This document shows positions 52,591 to 63,189 of a stretch of 64,000 nucleotides of DNA, piece by piece. The DNA comes from Halalkalibacter sp. APA_J-10(15) (lineage in GTDB: Bacteria; Bacillota; Bacilli; Bacillales; Bacillaceae_D): NCBI RefSeq assembly GCF_023017105.1, contig NZ_JALKEV010000010.1, positions 110,587 to 174,586 on the forward strand. Reading direction: 5' to 3'. Within the stretch, counting starts at the first letter, position 1. Each line of letters opens with the position of its first letter. The notes beneath the pieces were generated by a model that did not search any database, had not been told where the DNA came from, and saw nothing but the letters and a program-made list of their open reading frames with translations. The position numbers and the translations under genes are program-made.

Positions 52591-54791
52591 GGAATGGCTC
52601 CTTTCCAAGCCTCGACAATTTCTTCTTGAGTTGCTTCAAGTATCACTTGTTGCTCTTCACCTTTCACCGTTAACACAGCTGTATCTGTTACAACCCCAAT
52701 CTTAGTACCAGAAACCAATGCTTCGAAGTCTGCTACCTGATCCGGGCTAACCGTAACGACAAATCTAGATTGCGATTCAGCAAATAGCGCAGAAACAGCA
52801 TCACCTGCTACTACTACATCGGCACCTAACGAACCAGACGTCATACATTCTGCCAACGCAACACTTAGCCCACCTTCAGCCACGTCATGCGCTGATTGAA
52901 CGAGGCCTTTTTGAATAGCTGTTAATAGCTGATCTTGACGTTGCTTTTCCTCTTCAAGATCAAGCACTGGTGCTTTCCCAGATAACTCACCATCCACTAG
53001 CTTTTGTAGCTCACTACCACCAAATTCTGACTTCGTTTCACCTAAAAGATAAATCACATCCCCAGGCTGTTTAAACGCTTGGGTCGTAATATGATCAACA
53101 TCCTCAACTAGTCCTACCATCCCGATAACAGGTGTTGGGTAAATGGCTACACCGTGCGACTCATTATATAACGAAACGTTTCCACCAATAACAGGTGTTT
53201 TTAATACACGACACGCCTCGCTCATTCCATCTGTTGATTTCTCTAATTGCCAGAAGATTTCTGGCTTTTCAGGACTACCATAATTTAAGCCATCTGTTAA
53301 TCCAAGTGGCTTCGCTCCTGAGCAAATAATATTACGCGCAGCCTCTGCAACGGCAATCTGACCACCTACTTCAGGGTCAAGGTAAATATAACGAGAATTA
53401 CAATCTGTCGTCATCGCAAGTGCCTTACGAGTACCACGCACACGCAACACTGCTGCATCAGAACCTGGTTCAACAACTGTATTCGTCTGCACCATATAAT
53501 CATACTGATCGTAAACCCATTCTTTGTTTGCAATCGTTGGCTGCTTCAACAATTGCAGGAATGTTTCTTTCGTATCTTGAATAACAGGTACGTTATTTTC
53601 CATCTGTTGAAACTTCTTATAGTACTCTGCCACCTTAGAAGGCTTATGATAAACAGGAGCTTCCTCAGCAAGAGCATCCACTGGCAAGTCTGCAACAACT
53701 TCACCTTTATGAAGCAAACGCAGGCGCTTATCGTCAGTCACATGACCAACCTCTGCTGAAAGCAAACCCCAACGGTCAAAGATCTCCTTAATCTCTTGCT
53801 CACGACCTTTTTCCACGACAATTAACATACGCTCTTGAGATTCTGAAAGCATCATCTCATAAGGTGTCATTCCTTTTTCACGTTGTGGAATTAAATCTAA
53901 ATTCATCTCAATTCCAGAGCCTGCTTTACTTGCCATCTCTGCAGATGAAGACGTTAAGCCTGCAGCTCCCATGTCTTGAATACCTACCAACGCATCATTT
54001 TGAATGAGCTCTAGACACGCTTCAAGCAATAGCTTTTCCATAAACGGATCGCCAACTTGAACCGCAGGACGCTTCTCATCGGCATCTTCTCCAAGCTCCT
54101 CAGAGGCGAAGGTTGCACCGTGAATACCATCACGCCCCGTACTAGCACCTACATACATGACGGTATTACCAACACCTTTTGCTTGACCTTTTTGAATATC
54201 TTTATGATCAATTAAACCGACACACATTGCATTAACAAGTGGATTTGCTTCATAGCATGGATCGAATTGGATCTCTCCACCAACAGTTGGAACACCCATA
54301 CAATTACCGTATCCAGCAATTCCTGCAACAACTTCCTCAAATAAATATTTCACACGTTCTGATTCAAGCTCACCAAAGCGTAATGAATTCAATAATGCAA
54401 TCGGACGCGCTCCCATTGAGAAGACGTCACGCAAAATCCCACCAACACCAGTAGCAGCCCCTTGAAATGGCTCAATCGCTGATGGATGATTATGACTTTC
54501 TACCTTAAACACAACCGCCTGTCCATCACCGATATCAATAATTCCCGCACCTTCTCCAGGCCCTTGCAACACTTGCTCTCCTTCAGTTGGGAATTTCTTT
54601 AAGACGACTTTGGAATTTTTATAACTACAATGCTCCGACCACATAACAGAGAAAATGCCCGTTTCCGTATAATTCGGGGTACGTCCAAGAATACCCTCAA
54701 CCATCGCAAATTCCTCATCCGTAAGACCCATTCCACGGTATAGCTTTTCCTCTTTCACACGCTCAGCTGTTGGTTCAAGAAGTAGTGACAT
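52566..54791 (-). CDS. purL: Phosphoribosylformylglycinamidine synthase subunit PurL
   Basis: The 741-residue protein is the short PurL form with two AIR-synthetase-like halves: [48 protein letters not shown] and [13 protein letters not shown]. It acts with PurS and PurQ, which supply structural support and ammonia. The gene overlaps purQ by 17 bases. Confidence 0.97.
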   Translation of the reverse strand: MSLLLEPTAERVKEEKLYRGMGLTDEEFAMVEGILGRTPNYTETGIFSVMWSEHCSYKNSKVVLKKFPTEGEQVLQGPGEGAGIIDIGDGQAVVFKVESHNHPSAIEPFQGAATGVGGILRDVFSMGARPIALLNSLRFGELESERVKYLFEEVVAGIAGYGNCMGVPTVGGEIQFDPCYEANPLVNAMCVGLIDHKDIQKGQAKGVGNTVMYVGASTGRDGIHGATFASEELGEDADEKRPAVQVGDPFMEKLLLEACLELIQNDALVGIQDMGAAGLTSSSAEMASKAGSGIEMNLDLIPQREKGMTPYEMMLSESQERMLIVVEKGREQEIKEIFDRWGLLSAEVGHVTDDKRLRLLHKGEVVADLPVDALAEEAPVYHKPSKVAEYYKKFQQMENNVPVIQDTKETFLQLLKQPTIANKEWVYDQYDYMVQTNTVVEPGSDAAVLRVRGTRKALAMTTDCNSRYIYLDPEVGGQIAVAEAARNIICSGAKPLGLTDGLNYGSPEKPEIFWQLEKSTDGMSEACRVLKTPVIGGNVSLYNESHGVAIYPTPVIGMVGLVEDVDHITTQAFKQPGDVIYLLGETKSEFGGSELQKLVDGELSGKAPVLDLEEEKQRQDQLLTAIQKGLVQSAHDVAEGGLSVALAECMTSGSLGADVVVAGDAVSALFAESQSRFVVTVSPDQVADFEALVSGTKIGVVTDTAVLTVKGEEQQVILEATQEEIVEAWKGAIPCLLKSKA

Positions 54792-55458
54792 GAGATTCCC
54801 TCCAATTTTTCACAATCGATTGAAAAAGTCTTAATCCATCTTCACGGCCAAGCAATGCTTCAACCGCTCGTTCTGGGTGTGGCATCATTCCTAATACGTT
54901 ACCACCTTCGTTTACAATTCCAGCAATGTTCGCTTTCGATCCGTTAATCGGCTGCTCATAACGGAATACGACTTGCTTCTGCTCTTCAAGCTTCGTTAAC
55001 GTTTCCTCATCACACTCATAGTTCCCTTCACCATGTGCGACAGGAATGTTAATAACCTCACCTTGCCCATAATTAGAAGTAAATTTCGTCTCATTATTTT
55101 CAACGACCAAATTCGTAGGTCGACAAATAAATTTCAGTCCATCATTACGCTTCATCGCCCCTGGTAACAGACCGACTTCAAGAAGCACTTGGAAGCCATT
55201 ACATACGCCTAATACTGGCTTTCCTGCCTCGGCAAAAGCGACAACCTCATCCATAATCGGTGCAAAGCGAGCAATTGCCCCAGAACGGAGATAGTCACCA
55301 TAAGAGAAACCTCCTGGTAGCAATACGCCATCAAAGCCTTCAAGTGACGTCTCATCGTAACGGACATATTCTACTTCTTCGCCAATACCATCACGAATCG
55401 CGTGATACATATCAGAATCACAATTTGATCCTGGGAAGACAATCACTGCAAATTTCAT
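54775..55458 (-). CDS. purQ: Phosphoribosylformylglycinamidine synthase subunit PurQ
   Basis: The 227-residue class I glutamine amidotransferase shows [22 protein letters not shown], the nucleophile in GVCNGFQVL and PHPERA. It releases ammonia from glutamine for PurL. The gene overlaps purS by four bases. Confidence 0.97.
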   Translation of the reverse strand: MKFAVIVFPGSNCDSDMYHAIRDGIGEEVEYVRYDETSLEGFDGVLLPGGFSYGDYLRSGAIARFAPIMDEVVAFAEAGKPVLGVCNGFQVLLEVGLLPGAMKRNDGLKFICRPTNLVVENNETKFTSNYGQGEVINIPVAHGEGNYECDEETLTKLEEQKQVVFRYEQPINGSKANIAGIVNEGGNVLGMMPHPERAVEALLGREDGLRLFQSIVKNWRESHVTTS

Positions 55459-55706
55459 GAAGTAACACCCTCCTCGATTTCGTAGCGATAGTCTTCAATA
55501 ACAGTATTCGCAAGTAATTTTGAACACATTTCATCTATTCGTTTCTCAACATCAGATGTATCTGCTAATGTCAATTCCATGTACTTACCAATTCTCACTT
55601 CTTCTACTTCCTTGTAGCCTTTCGTGTGAAGGGCACGCTTCACTGCTCCTCCTTGTGGATCAAGAACACTTTCTCTTAACGTAACGTATACTTTTACTTT
55701 GTACAT
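55455..55706 (-). CDS. purS: Phosphoribosylformylglycinamidine synthase subunit PurS
   Basis: The 83-residue protein matches Pur[22 protein letters not shown] and a C-terminal [11 protein letters not shown]. It bridges PurL and PurQ in the ammonia-channelling complex. It overlaps purC by 13 bases. Confidence 0.95.
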   Translation of the reverse strand: MYKVKVYVTLRESVLDPQGGAVKRALHTKGYKEVEEVRIGKYMELTLADTSDVEKRIDEMCSKLLANTVIEDYRYEIEEGVTS

Positions 55707-56416
55707 GATGCGCCTCCTAAGCGTGATAAGATTTCTTCATATCCTTCTTGTAAACTCCCAATATTTCGTCTAAATAAATCTTTATCAAATCGTTGATTCG
55801 TCTCTTTATCCCACAGCCTACAAGTATCAGGAGAAATTTCATCAGCTAGTAAAATGTCTCCCTCTTTCGTACGACCGAACTCTAGCTTAAAATCAACTAA
55901 ACGAACATTTAACGTATCAAACAGTGCGATTAAGTGCTCATTAACTTCTTGTCCCTTTTCACGTAGAACGAGTAAATCTTCCGGTTTCGCAACATCTAAA
56001 ATGGCAATATGATCCTCTGTTACGAGTGGATCACCTAAATCATCATCCTTATAGTAAAATTCCACTATTGGCTTTTGTAGCTGTGTCCCCTCTTCGATTC
56101 CAAGACGCTTTGATAAGCTTCCTGCTACGACATTTCGGACAACAACTTCAAGGGGAATAATCTCTACTTCCTTCACGAGCTGCTCTGTTTCAGAGAGACG
56201 TTTAATGAAATGGCTTTCTACACCATTTTTTTGTAAATAATCAAAGATCAACGTCGTAATTTCGTTATTTAAACGCGCCTTCCCAGCTAATGTTTCCTTT
56301 TTCTCTCCATTGAATGCAGTTGCTGCATCCTTATACTCAATCCAAAGCTCAGCAGGCTTGTCGGTCTTGTAGATCTTCTTCGCTTTTCCTTCGTAAAGCA
56401 AGTCGCCTTTTTTCAT
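55694..56416 (-). CDS. purC: SAICAR synthetase
   Basis: The 240-residue protein has [43 protein letters not shown] and [12 protein letters not shown]. It couples aspartate to carboxyaminoimidazole ribotide. It lies 21 bases after purB. Confidence 0.97.
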   Translation of the reverse strand: MKKGDLLYEGKAKKIYKTDKPAELWIEYKDAATAFNGEKKETLAGKARLNNEITTLIFDYLQKNGVESHFIKRLSETEQLVKEVEIIPLEVVVRNVVAGSLSKRLGIEEGTQLQKPIVEFYYKDDDLGDPLVTEDHIAILDVAKPEDLLVLREKGQEVNEHLIALFDTLNVRLVDFKLEFGRTKEGDILLADEISPDTCRLWDKETNQRFDKDLFRRNIGSLQEGYEEILSRLGGASCTK

Positions 56417-56437
56417 GAGATCGAACCTCCGAATTTA

Positions 56438-57736
56438 TTAGTCTTCTAAACCTACTCTTCTAAAGATCGTATCAACATGCTTCATATGATGTTCATAGTT
56501 AAAGCATTCTTCAATTTCAGCAGGTGATAGTACACTCGTAATGCGCTCCTCCGATTCGATTAGCTCACGGAATTGAACACCCTTCTCCCACGCTTCCATC
56601 GCTTTCGGCTGAACAAGGTCATATGCTTCTTCACGTACCATTCCTTTATTAATCAGGGTGAGCAGAACACGCTGTGAGTAAGTTAACCCATACGTCCGTG
56701 TCATATTACGCTTCATGTTATCAGGGAATACAGTCAAGTTTTTCACGATATTTCCGAAACGGTTTAGCATATAATTCAACGCAATTGTCGCATCAGGTAA
56801 AATGATTCGTTCAGCAGATGAATGAGAAATATCACGCTCATGCCATAACGGTACATTTTCATATGCCGTTAACATATGTCCACGAACAACTCTTGCAAGA
56901 CCTGTCATATTTTCTGAGCCGATCGGATTACGCTTATGTGGCATAGCTGACGAGCCTTTTTGTCCTTTTGCAAAGAATTCCTCTACCTCACGCGTTTCAC
57001 TCTTTTGTAAACCGCGAATTTCTACTGCGAACTTCTCAATTGATGTCGCAATTAAAGCAAGTGCTCCCATATATTCGGCGTGACGATCACGTTGCAGAGT
57101 TTGTGTGGATATAGGCGCTGCTTGAAGTCCTAGCTTTTTGCAAACAAACTCCTCAATTGCAGGATCAATATTCGCAAATGTGCCAACAGCTCCTGATAAT
57201 TTACCTACGCGCACGCCTTCTGCTGCATGCTTAAAACGCTCTAGGTTACGTTTCATTTCTTCATACCAAAGGGCAAGCTTCAATCCGAACGTTGTCGGCT
57301 CAGCATGAACGCCATGAGTACGACCCATCATAATCGTAAATTTATGCTCAAGTGCTTTGTTTTTCAAAATATTAATAAACCGTTCGATGTCGGCAAGTAA
57401 AATGTCATTAGCCTGCCTTAATAAATAGGAAAGAGCCGTATCAACCACATCAGTTGACGTTAAGCCGTAATGAACCCACTTTCGCTCTTCACCTAACGTT
57501 TCAGAAACCGCACGGGTAAATGCGACAACGTCATGACGAGTTTCTTCTTCAATCTCAAGTATCCTGTTCACATCAAAGCTAGCATTTTCTCTAATTTTCT
57601 GCACATCTTCCTTTGGAATCTCTCCAAGCTCAGCCCATGCCTCACATGCAACAATTTCAACTTCAAGCCACGCTTGATAACGATTTTCCTCAGTCCAGAT
57701 TGATCCCATTTCAGGTCGCGTATAACGTTCGATCAT
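56438..57736 (-). CDS. purB: Adenylosuccinate lyase
   Basis: The 432-residue fumarase-superfamily enzyme shows [39 protein letters not shown] and the signature loop [11 protein letters not shown] with the catalytic serine. It acts twice: on SAICAR and on adenylosuccinate. A gap of 168 bases with a small GAGCG / CGCTC hairpin (57802-57818) separates it from purK, the largest gap inside the operon. Confidence 0.97.
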   Translation of the reverse strand: MIERYTRPEMGSIWTEENRYQAWLEVEIVACEAWAELGEIPKEDVQKIRENASFDVNRILEIEEETRHDVVAFTRAVSETLGEERKWVHYGLTSTDVVDTALSYLLRQANDILLADIERFINILKNKALEHKFTIMMGRTHGVHAEPTTFGLKLALWYEEMKRNLERFKHAAEGVRVGKLSGAVGTFANIDPAIEEFVCKKLGLQAAPISTQTLQRDRHAEYMGALALIATSIEKFAVEIRGLQKSETREVEEFFAKGQKGSSAMPHKRNPIGSENMTGLARVVRGHMLTAYENVPLWHERDISHSSAERIILPDATIALNYMLNRFGNIVKNLTVFPDNMKRNMTRTYGLTYSQRVLLTLINKGMVREEAYDLVQPKAMEAWEKGVQFRELIESEERITSVLSPAEIEECFNYEHHMKHVDTIFRRVGLED

Positions 57737-57904
57737 AGGTTCATAGCCTCCACATATTTATATTTATCAGTTCAGAATACCTCTAAGAAAAACACGTAAC
57801 GAGCGAATCCAACGCTCTTCATTAAATTTCTCCGACAGCTATTCCGGTTCTTCTCACGCAGTCTGCCTAGAATTTATACTTTCTTATCTTTTTAACAAAC
57901 CTCG

Positions 57905-59026
57905 TTACTCCTTCATAACACGCTCAAGCTGTCTTTCTGCTTCTTCTAATGATTCTGCTGTCACTGTTAGATGACCCATCTTCCGCTTTTCCTTTGCTTC
58001 AAACTTCCCATATAAATGGAGCTTTGCTTCGTTCAGATTAGGCAACCCCTTCATAACCATGTCAACATGCTCCCCAAGGATGTTCTCCATAATGACAGGT
58101 CGTAATAAATCAGTTGAACCAAGTGGCAATCCGCAGACAGCACGTATATGCTGCTCAAACTGTGATGTCACACAAGCCTCAATAGAATAATGACCAGAAT
58201 TATGTGGTCTAGGCGCTAATTCGTTGACATATAATCTGCCATCCTCAAGCATGAAAAGCTCCACCGCCAATGTCCCAACGACATTTAACTCCGTCACAAG
58301 TGTCAGAGCAATTCGCTTTGCTTCTTCAATCACCTGATCATTCACTCGTGCTGGTACGTATGAACGGTGTAATATGTTATCCTTATGGTCATTCTCCGCT
58401 ACTGGAAAGACAGCTGTTTCTCCATTTCTAGACCGTGTTACGATCACTGAAAGCTCAAGAGAAAATGGAATCCACGCTTCAAGAACACATTCTGATTGTT
58501 TCAATAGCTCACTTGCTGCTTCTGTTAATTGTTTCTTATCTCTCACAACTCGTTGACCTTTTCCGTCGTATCCACCACGACAGGTTTTTAAAACAGCAGG
58601 AAATCCGATCTCCTCTATAGCACCTTCTGTATCCTCAATCGAATGTATGGCATGAAAAGGGGCAACAGGAATGCCTACCGATTGAATCGTTTCCTTTTCT
58701 AATAGACGATGCTGAGTAAACCGTAATACGTCTGCTCCTTGAGGGAAATCTGCCTCCTCCGTAAGCCATGTTGCCGTTTCACTATCAATATTTTCAAATT
58801 CATACGTAATGACATCTGAGATCTTGGCAAGCTTCTTCGCTGCCTCACGATCATCATATGGTGCCTCTATGACATAGTCAGCGACCTGCCCACAGGGCGA
58901 ATCCTGACCTGGTTCCAAAACAGCAATGCGATAACCCATTTGCTTAGCTGCAATCGCCATCATTCGGCCAAGCTGTCCCCCACCAATAATACCAATCGTT
59001 TGTCCTGGTTTGATCATTCGCTTCAT
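57905..59026 (-). CDS. purK: N5-carboxyaminoimidazole ribonucleotide synthase
   Basis: The 373-residue ATP-grasp protein has [37 protein letters not shown]. It carboxylates AIR with bicarbonate for PurE. Its first ATG overlaps the purE stop by four bases; an ATG three codons later is an alternative start. Confidence 0.97.
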   Translation of the reverse strand: MKRMIKPGQTIGIIGGGQLGRMMAIAAKQMGYRIAVLEPGQDSPCGQVADYVIEAPYDDREAAKKLAKISDVITYEFENIDSETATWLTEEADFPQGADVLRFTQHRLLEKETIQSVGIPVAPFHAIHSIEDTEGAIEEIGFPAVLKTCRGGYDGKGQRVVRDKKQLTEAASELLKQSECVLEAWIPFSLELSVIVTRSRNGETAVFPVAENDHKDNILHRSYVPARVNDQVIEEAKRIALTLVTELNVVGTLAVELFMLEDGRLYVNELAPRPHNSGHYSIEACVTSQFEQHIRAVCGLPLGSTDLLRPVIMENILGEHVDMVMKGLPNLNEAKLHLYGKFEAKEKRKMGHLTVTAESLEEAERQLERVMKE

Positions 59027-59508
59027 AGTTGTTCACTGCTTTCAATGACAGCTTGTCTCGTCTTCTCTCGACGTTCTTCTAAGCGCTTGTGTACCTCTGG
59101 TTGAAAGGCTCCTAATAATTGCGCTGCAAGTAAACCCGCATTTGTCGCGCCGGCTTTTCCTATAGCAACCGTTGCTACTGGAACTCCACCCGGCATTTGA
59201 ACGATCGATAATAAGGAATCAAGCCCCTGTAACGCTCTTGATTGTACAGGCACGCCAATAACAGGCAACGTCGTCTTCGCCGCAACCATACCTGGAAGGT
59301 GAGCAGCTCCTCCTGCGCCTGCTATAATGACTTTTATCCCTCGTTCTCTTGCCTGTTCTGCATATTCAAACATTAAATCCGGTGTCCGGTGAGCCGAAAC
59401 AACTTTTTTCTCATAGACCACCTTTAACTCATCTAACACGTCACATGCCGCTTTCATTGTATCCCAATCAGATGTACTTCCCATTATGACGCCCACTTCT
59501 GGATTCAC
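59023..59508 (-). CDS. purE: N5-carboxyaminoimidazole ribonucleotide mutase
   Basis: The 161-residue class I PurE shows [29 protein letters not shown] and the [11 protein letters not shown] loop. It is the first gene of the purine operon. Its leader of more than 400 bases carries a guanine riboswitch and a palindromic insert. Confidence 0.97.
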   Translation of the reverse strand: MNPEVGVIMGSTSDWDTMKAACDVLDELKVVYEKKVVSAHRTPDLMFEYAEQARERGIKVIIAGAGGAAHLPGMVAAKTTLPVIGVPVQSRALQGLDSLLSIVQMPGGVPVATVAIGKAGATNAGLLAAQLLGAFQPEVHKRLEERREKTRQAVIESSEQL

Positions 59509-59557
59509 GTTTTATTCGCCCCTTTTCCTTCTGAGATGTTTTCATGAATAATCACTT

Positions 59558-59732
59558 TTTTAGAGGCTGTTCAAAAAAGGCTATTTTCCCCTTTTCGAAT
59601 GACCTCTAAGCAATGAGCGTAGTCGCTACATCTTTTAAAAGTCTTGTGGTGAGCGGTTTTCTGACCAGAAGACACGTAGCGAACGGAGCCATCGCCATGT
59701 TTTTGGTGATTTTTCAACATGCTCTTTTAAAA
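59558..59732. repeat. Palindromic MITE-like element in the purE leader
   Basis: About 175 bases bounded by imperfect inverted ends: TTTAGAGGCTGTTCAAAAAA on the left, and on the right the reverse complement of TTTAAAAGAGCATGTTGAAA. Inside are further imperfect complementary arms (GAGCGTAGTCGCTAC and GTAGCGAACGGAGC). It encodes no protein. It sits between the riboswitch and the purE ribosome site. Whether it is mobile or repeated elsewhere cannot be told from this window. Confidence 0.5.
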
Positions 59733-59834
59733 AATCATAGAAAAAAGCATAGAAAAAGCTTACTTTATCACTCTATATTCGAGAGAAAGGAAGCAACTTC
59801 TACGCTTTCATAGTTCCAAAGTGCAACGACCTTT

Positions 59835-59903
59835 CCTCATAGTCCAGTCATTTACGGTAACTGGGTAGAAACTTTTGGACCCTATCTCCAATGATATATG
59901 AGG
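59835..59903 (-). ncRNA. Guanine riboswitch of the purine operon
   Basis: On the minus strand the P1 stem CCTCATA / TATGAGG encloses the purine aptamer: J2/3 block AGTTTCTACC, loop 3 ACCGTAAAT and the 3' block GGACTATGAGG. The discriminator before TATG is C, which pairs with guanine; adenine switches have T there. High guanine or hypoxanthine should end transcription before purE. I could not identify a clear terminator with a T-run; the P1 3' strand GAGGAAAGG can pair with CCTTTCTCTC about 45 bases later, a possible antiterminator. Confidence 0.93.
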
Positions 59904-59935
59904 TTTATTTCGCTTTTATTCAATCATCTAGCTAC

Positions 59936-59964
59936 ATCTTACAAGGAACTGCTCATTATGTCAA
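59936..59964 (-). promoter_or_regulatory. Promoter of the purine operon
   Basis: Minus-strand TTGACA (59964-59959), 17-base spacer, TAAGAT (59941-59936). Transcription should start near 59929, about 25 bases before the riboswitch. Confidence 0.75.
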
Positions 59965-59972
59965 TAAAATGT

Positions 59973-60007
59973 CGAACATTAAGAAAACCATTTCCTGCTA
60001 TTGTTCG
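59973..60007. promoter_or_regulatory. PurR operator: two inverted PurBoxes
   Basis: CGAACATTA (59973-59981) and, inverted, TATTGTTCG (59999-60007), both perfect matches to the PurBox core CGAACANTA, 17 bases apart, as required for PurR of Bacillus. They lie directly upstream of the -35 box. The second box overlaps the last codons and stop of yebG. Confidence 0.9.
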
Positions 60008-60207
60008 TTTTCTGTCAAAACCCCTTCAAACACAATCTTCTGACGAATTGGTACGTATTCTTTCGTTGTTCGCTCAGTTCGTTCTTCAAATATCGGCTTC
60101 TCTAACCTTCTCATCGGCTGATAGCCTTCCTTTTTCATACGATCTAAGCATTGCTCTATTGTTTCTCCTTCTTCAACTTCAAATTTCTTCTTACGTTGTT
60201 TTGTCAA
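59998..60207 (-). CDS. yebG: NETI-motif protein YebG
   Basis: The 69-residue protein contains FEVEEGETIEQCLDRMKKEGYQPMRRLEKPIFEE, the short NETI-family pattern (here GETI). It is of unknown function. It starts at TTG, with AGGAAGGA a little upstream. Its position just before purE is the same as in B. subtilis; its stop codon lies inside a PurBox. Confidence 0.85.
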   Translation of the reverse strand: MTKQRKKKFEVEEGETIEQCLDRMKKEGYQPMRRLEKPIFEERTERTTKEYVPIRQKIVFEGVLTENEQ

Positions 60208-60335
60208 TACAAGTCCATTCCTTCCTAATATATGAATTGTTCAATAGCTTATCATTAATAAGGTAGAATGAAAAGATGTACTAATAAGGACACCGAAAAG
60301 TTAAAACCAAACTTTATCAATGCCATTTTAGATAC

Positions 60336-60893
60336 TCATTTATCAGCTTTTGGCACAAATCGCTTTTTATGTGTAAATTGTACGTCATAATCTGTCGCCT
60401 CACGTAAGGCCTTCTCCTCTTCTTTAATCCGAATCGATAACACCCATCCATTAAGAATGGTAAAGACTACGGCCGTTACATATGCTTGAAACATTAGAGG
60501 AAGCATGAGCAGCTCTGTGATGACGATTACATAATTAGGATGGCGAATAAATTGATAAGGTCCCTTGACCTTCACCTTTGCACCTGGTAAAACGATAATT
60601 CTCGTATTCCAAAAGCGCCCTAATGAGGACAAAGCCCACCCTCTACATACTTGTGCTATCATGAAGAAACTAAAAGGAATAATCGACCATACGAAAAATT
60701 GCGGAGATCTTACAGTGACCTCGAGCAAAAGTGAGACAAAGAACATCACATGTACGATTACAATGTAAACATAATGCTCCCCGCCTACTTCATAGCCTCC
60801 TTGCCCTTTCATCCATCGTTCATTGTTCTTAGCAATGATAACTTCTATTACACGTTGGGCGATAATAAAGAAAATGAATAGGTATACAATCAT
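60336..60893 (-). CDS. Isoprenylcysteine carboxyl methyltransferase-family protein, alkylpyrone methyltransferase (BpsB/YpbQ-like)
   Basis: The 185-residue membrane protein has four to five hydrophobic segments and the ICMT-type C-terminal pattern GPYQFIRHPNYVIV plus the final EEEKALREATDY. The ATG overlaps the stop of the polyketide synthase gene (ATGA). In B. subtilis the bpsA-bpsB pair makes and O-methylates alkylpyrones; the same pairing here supports that role. SAM-dependence is inferred from the family. Confidence 0.88.
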   Translation of the reverse strand: MIVYLFIFFIIAQRVIEVIIAKNNERWMKGQGGYEVGGEHYVYIVIVHVMFFVSLLLEVTVRSPQFFVWSIIPFSFFMIAQVCRGWALSSLGRFWNTRIIVLPGAKVKVKGPYQFIRHPNYVIVITELLMLPLMFQAYVTAVVFTILNGWVLSIRIKEEEKALREATDYDVQFTHKKRFVPKADK

Positions 60894-61993
60894 CCTTCCT
60901 TCATCCCTCCCCATTGCATAAGTACCATCTCGGAGCAAAATCCTGGGCCTAGTGAAGCCATCAATCCATATTCCCCTTCTTGGTGGTCCTTCATCATTAT
61001 TTTTTCAAGCACATATAAAACAGTTGGCGAAGACATATTACCATGCTTCCTTAAAACGTCTTTAGACTCTGTCAATAACGCTTCATTAATATGTAAACTT
61101 TCCATATAAGCATCTAGTACTTTTTTTCCACCAGGATGAGCAATAAACTCCGAAATATTTCCTATCTTCAAACCTACTTTGTCCAAAAAAGAGACGACTG
61201 TTGGCTGTAGCCATTGACGAATAATAGCTGGAATACTTCTCGAAAACACAACGTGTAAACCAGAATCCTTCACAGCCCACCCCATCACATCTTCAGAATG
61301 CGGCATTAATGTTGATTCGGTTGAGACGACAAAAGGGGACCGTTTTTGATTAAGGTCACTCCCCACACTTGAGTCATCACCACAAATCAACGCACATGCA
61401 ATACCATCAGCAAATAAGGACGTTCCAACGAGATTGCTTTTTGATCGATCCTTCCTTTGAAACGTTAAGCTACAGAGCTCGACGCATACGACAAGAACAT
61501 TTTGGTCAGGAAAAGCACGGCAATACTCATACGCTCGACTCACACCTGCCGTTCCTCCCGCACAACCTAAGCCCCATAACGGAATTCGTTTCGTATGTGG
61601 AGAAAAAGGCAGATGATTCATAATTCTCGCATCCAAACTAGGGGTAGACATTCCGGAACTCGTGACACAAACAATCGCATCAATCCGCTTATACTCAATC
61701 GTTCTTTTTAAGAAAAAGGGTTGATTTAAGCATTTTTCAATGGCCTTAACTGAATATTGGGTCGCAAGTTCTATATAGAGATCATTTCGTTCCTTTAATG
61801 AGTGTTCCTTTTGAAACCATTCAATTGGAACGGCAAATTGACGCTGATCGATTTGTCCATTTTGAAAAACAGTCAACAAACGCTCGATATCTTGATAATC
61901 TTCTTGAAATAATTCACGCGCAAATTCAGTCGTCGTATCTTGGTTTAATGTATATTCAGGCTCTAATCGACTAACAGAAGCAATAAATGGCAT
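60890..61993 (-). CDS. Type III polyketide synthase, alkylpyrone synthase (BpsA/BcsA-like)
   Basis: The 367-residue thiolase-fold enzyme has the catalytic triad: Cys in GLGCAGGTAG, His in FIAHPGGKKV and Asn in RKHGNMSSPTV. AGGAG seven bases before the ATG fixes the start. It should condense fatty acyl-CoA with malonyl-CoA into triketide pyrones, membrane-associated lipids. The methyltransferase gene follows, translationally coupled. It is divergent from the arginase-family gene across a 146-base gap. Confidence 0.93.
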   Translation of the reverse strand: MPFIASVSRLEPEYTLNQDTTTEFARELFQEDYQDIERLLTVFQNGQIDQRQFAVPIEWFQKEHSLKERNDLYIELATQYSVKAIEKCLNQPFFLKRTIEYKRIDAIVCVTSSGMSTPSLDARIMNHLPFSPHTKRIPLWGLGCAGGTAGVSRAYEYCRAFPDQNVLVVCVELCSLTFQRKDRSKSNLVGTSLFADGIACALICGDDSSVGSDLNQKRSPFVVSTESTLMPHSEDVMGWAVKDSGLHVVFSRSIPAIIRQWLQPTVVSFLDKVGLKIGNISEFIAHPGGKKVLDAYMESLHINEALLTESKDVLRKHGNMSSPTVLYVLEKIMMKDHQEGEYGLMASLGPGFCSEMVLMQWGGMKEG

Positions 61994-62139
61994 ATTTCCA
62001 CTCCTAGAAAAAATAGATAAAGGTAGTATCACCTAGTAGCTGGTAAAATATTCATTAAGTAAACCTCTAAAATATTCTTGTTTGATTCTCTTCATTTCGG
62101 GAAAAGTATCAAAAACGAATGATTCGAAAGGAGAGTCCT

Positions 62140-63084
62140 ATGGGTTCGATGTTATACGGCAATACACCACCTTTTCTAGGTGCAGAAATTGCAAATGAGC
62201 ATTCTTTTAAAGATGCAGATGTCCTTATTTATGGTGTTCCTTGGGAAGGGGCAGTTACGTGGGGAGATTATACAGGCTGCGAACTAGGTCCAAAGGTGAT
62301 GCGCTTATGCTCTGCTCGATACAGTGGCTACTTGCCTGAATTAGATGATATTGACGTGTTTGAGCATTTATCGTTAGCTGACCTTGGTGATGTTGACGTT
62401 GTACCTGCTAATGTGGAAGAAACGATGAATCGGATTGAAACATTTGCCTCACGTATATGGAAAACGAATAAATTCCCACTAGCTCTAGGTGGGGACCATG
62501 GCATTACGTATCCTATTGTAAGAGCATTGACTGAAACAACGAACAAAAAGGTAGGTATTATCCATTTAGATGCCCATTATGATAATATGCCCCACCATGA
62601 GGGGGATCAATATGCTCGCTCAACCCCTTTTGCTAGGTTGTATGAGCTTGATGGTGTAGTAAATGAAAGCTTGATCCATACCGGTATTCACGGACCAAGA
62701 AATAAACCTGAGAGTGGTCGGTTCGCCAAAGAAGCTGGCGCAAAAACGTTTACCATTAATCACATCCGTGAAGTACCTAACATAAGAGAACTTGCTGAAT
62801 CGATCTATGAACTAGCAAGCCAGAATACGGATATTGTTTATTTAAGTGTATGTAGTGACGTGCTTGATTTCGCTTTTAATCCAGGAGGACCCGTTGATGG
62901 AAATGGGCTAACCTCTTATGAACTTCTTACACTTATTTATGAATTTACGAAACGGGGAATTATCGGAATGGATTTTGTAGAAGTCTATCCACAGCAAGAC
63001 CCCACTGATGTATCTTCACATTTTGCATCCACGATTGCATTGTATGCACTTGCCGGACATATTAGGAGTAAAGAAAATAGCTAG
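62140..63084 (+). CDS. Arginase/agmatinase-family hydrolase with an altered metal site
   Basis: The 314-residue protein (AAAGGAG six bases before the ATG) has the ureohydrolase fold: ALGGDHGITYP and HLDAHYDN supply His and the Asp-x-His-x-Asp ligands. The third motif, normally S-x-D-x-D-x-x-D-P, reads SVCSDVLDF: the first ligand Asp is Cys and the proline is Phe. Known members cleave agmatine, arginine, guanidinobutyrate, formimidoylglutamate or guanidine; the substrate here is open. It stands alone before a strong terminator. Confidence 0.88.
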   Translation: MGSMLYGNTPPFLGAEIANEHSFKDADVLIYGVPWEGAVTWGDYTGCELGPKVMRLCSARYSGYLPELDDIDVFEHLSLADLGDVDVVPANVEETMNRIETFASRIWKTNKFPLALGGDHGITYPIVRALTETTNKKVGIIHLDAHYDNMPHHEGDQYARSTPFARLYELDGVVNESLIHTGIHGPRNKPESGRFAKEAGAKTFTINHIREVPNIRELAESIYELASQNTDIVYLSVCSDVLDFAFNPGGPVDGNGLTSYELLTLIYEFTKRGIIGMDFVEVYPQQDPTDVSSHFASTIALYALAGHIRSKENS

Positions 63085-63090
63085 TGACAA

Positions 63091-63125
63091 AATGCCTTTG
63101 AGAAAAAAGTCTCAAAGGCATTTTT
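63091..63125 (+). terminator. Terminator of the arginase-family gene
   Basis: Perfect stem AATGCCTTTGAGA / TCTCAAAGGCATT, short A-rich loop, then TTTTTACG, starting six bases after the stop. Confidence 0.92.
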
Positions 63126-63189
63126 ACGTTATTTCCTCTATTTTCTGTTGGTGACACTGGAGGGTGGGTGTTTCCCCAGTGCCAGTTGG

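Noticed and set aside
57802-57818. Hairpin in the purB-purK gap as an internal terminator
   Set aside because: The stem is only 5 bp and the T-run is displaced; too weak to call, although the gap itself is larger than others in the operon.
59613-59813. 66-residue plus-strand frame in the purE leader
   Set aside because: It lies within the palindromic element and runs against the leader transcript; no ribosome site or conserved features.
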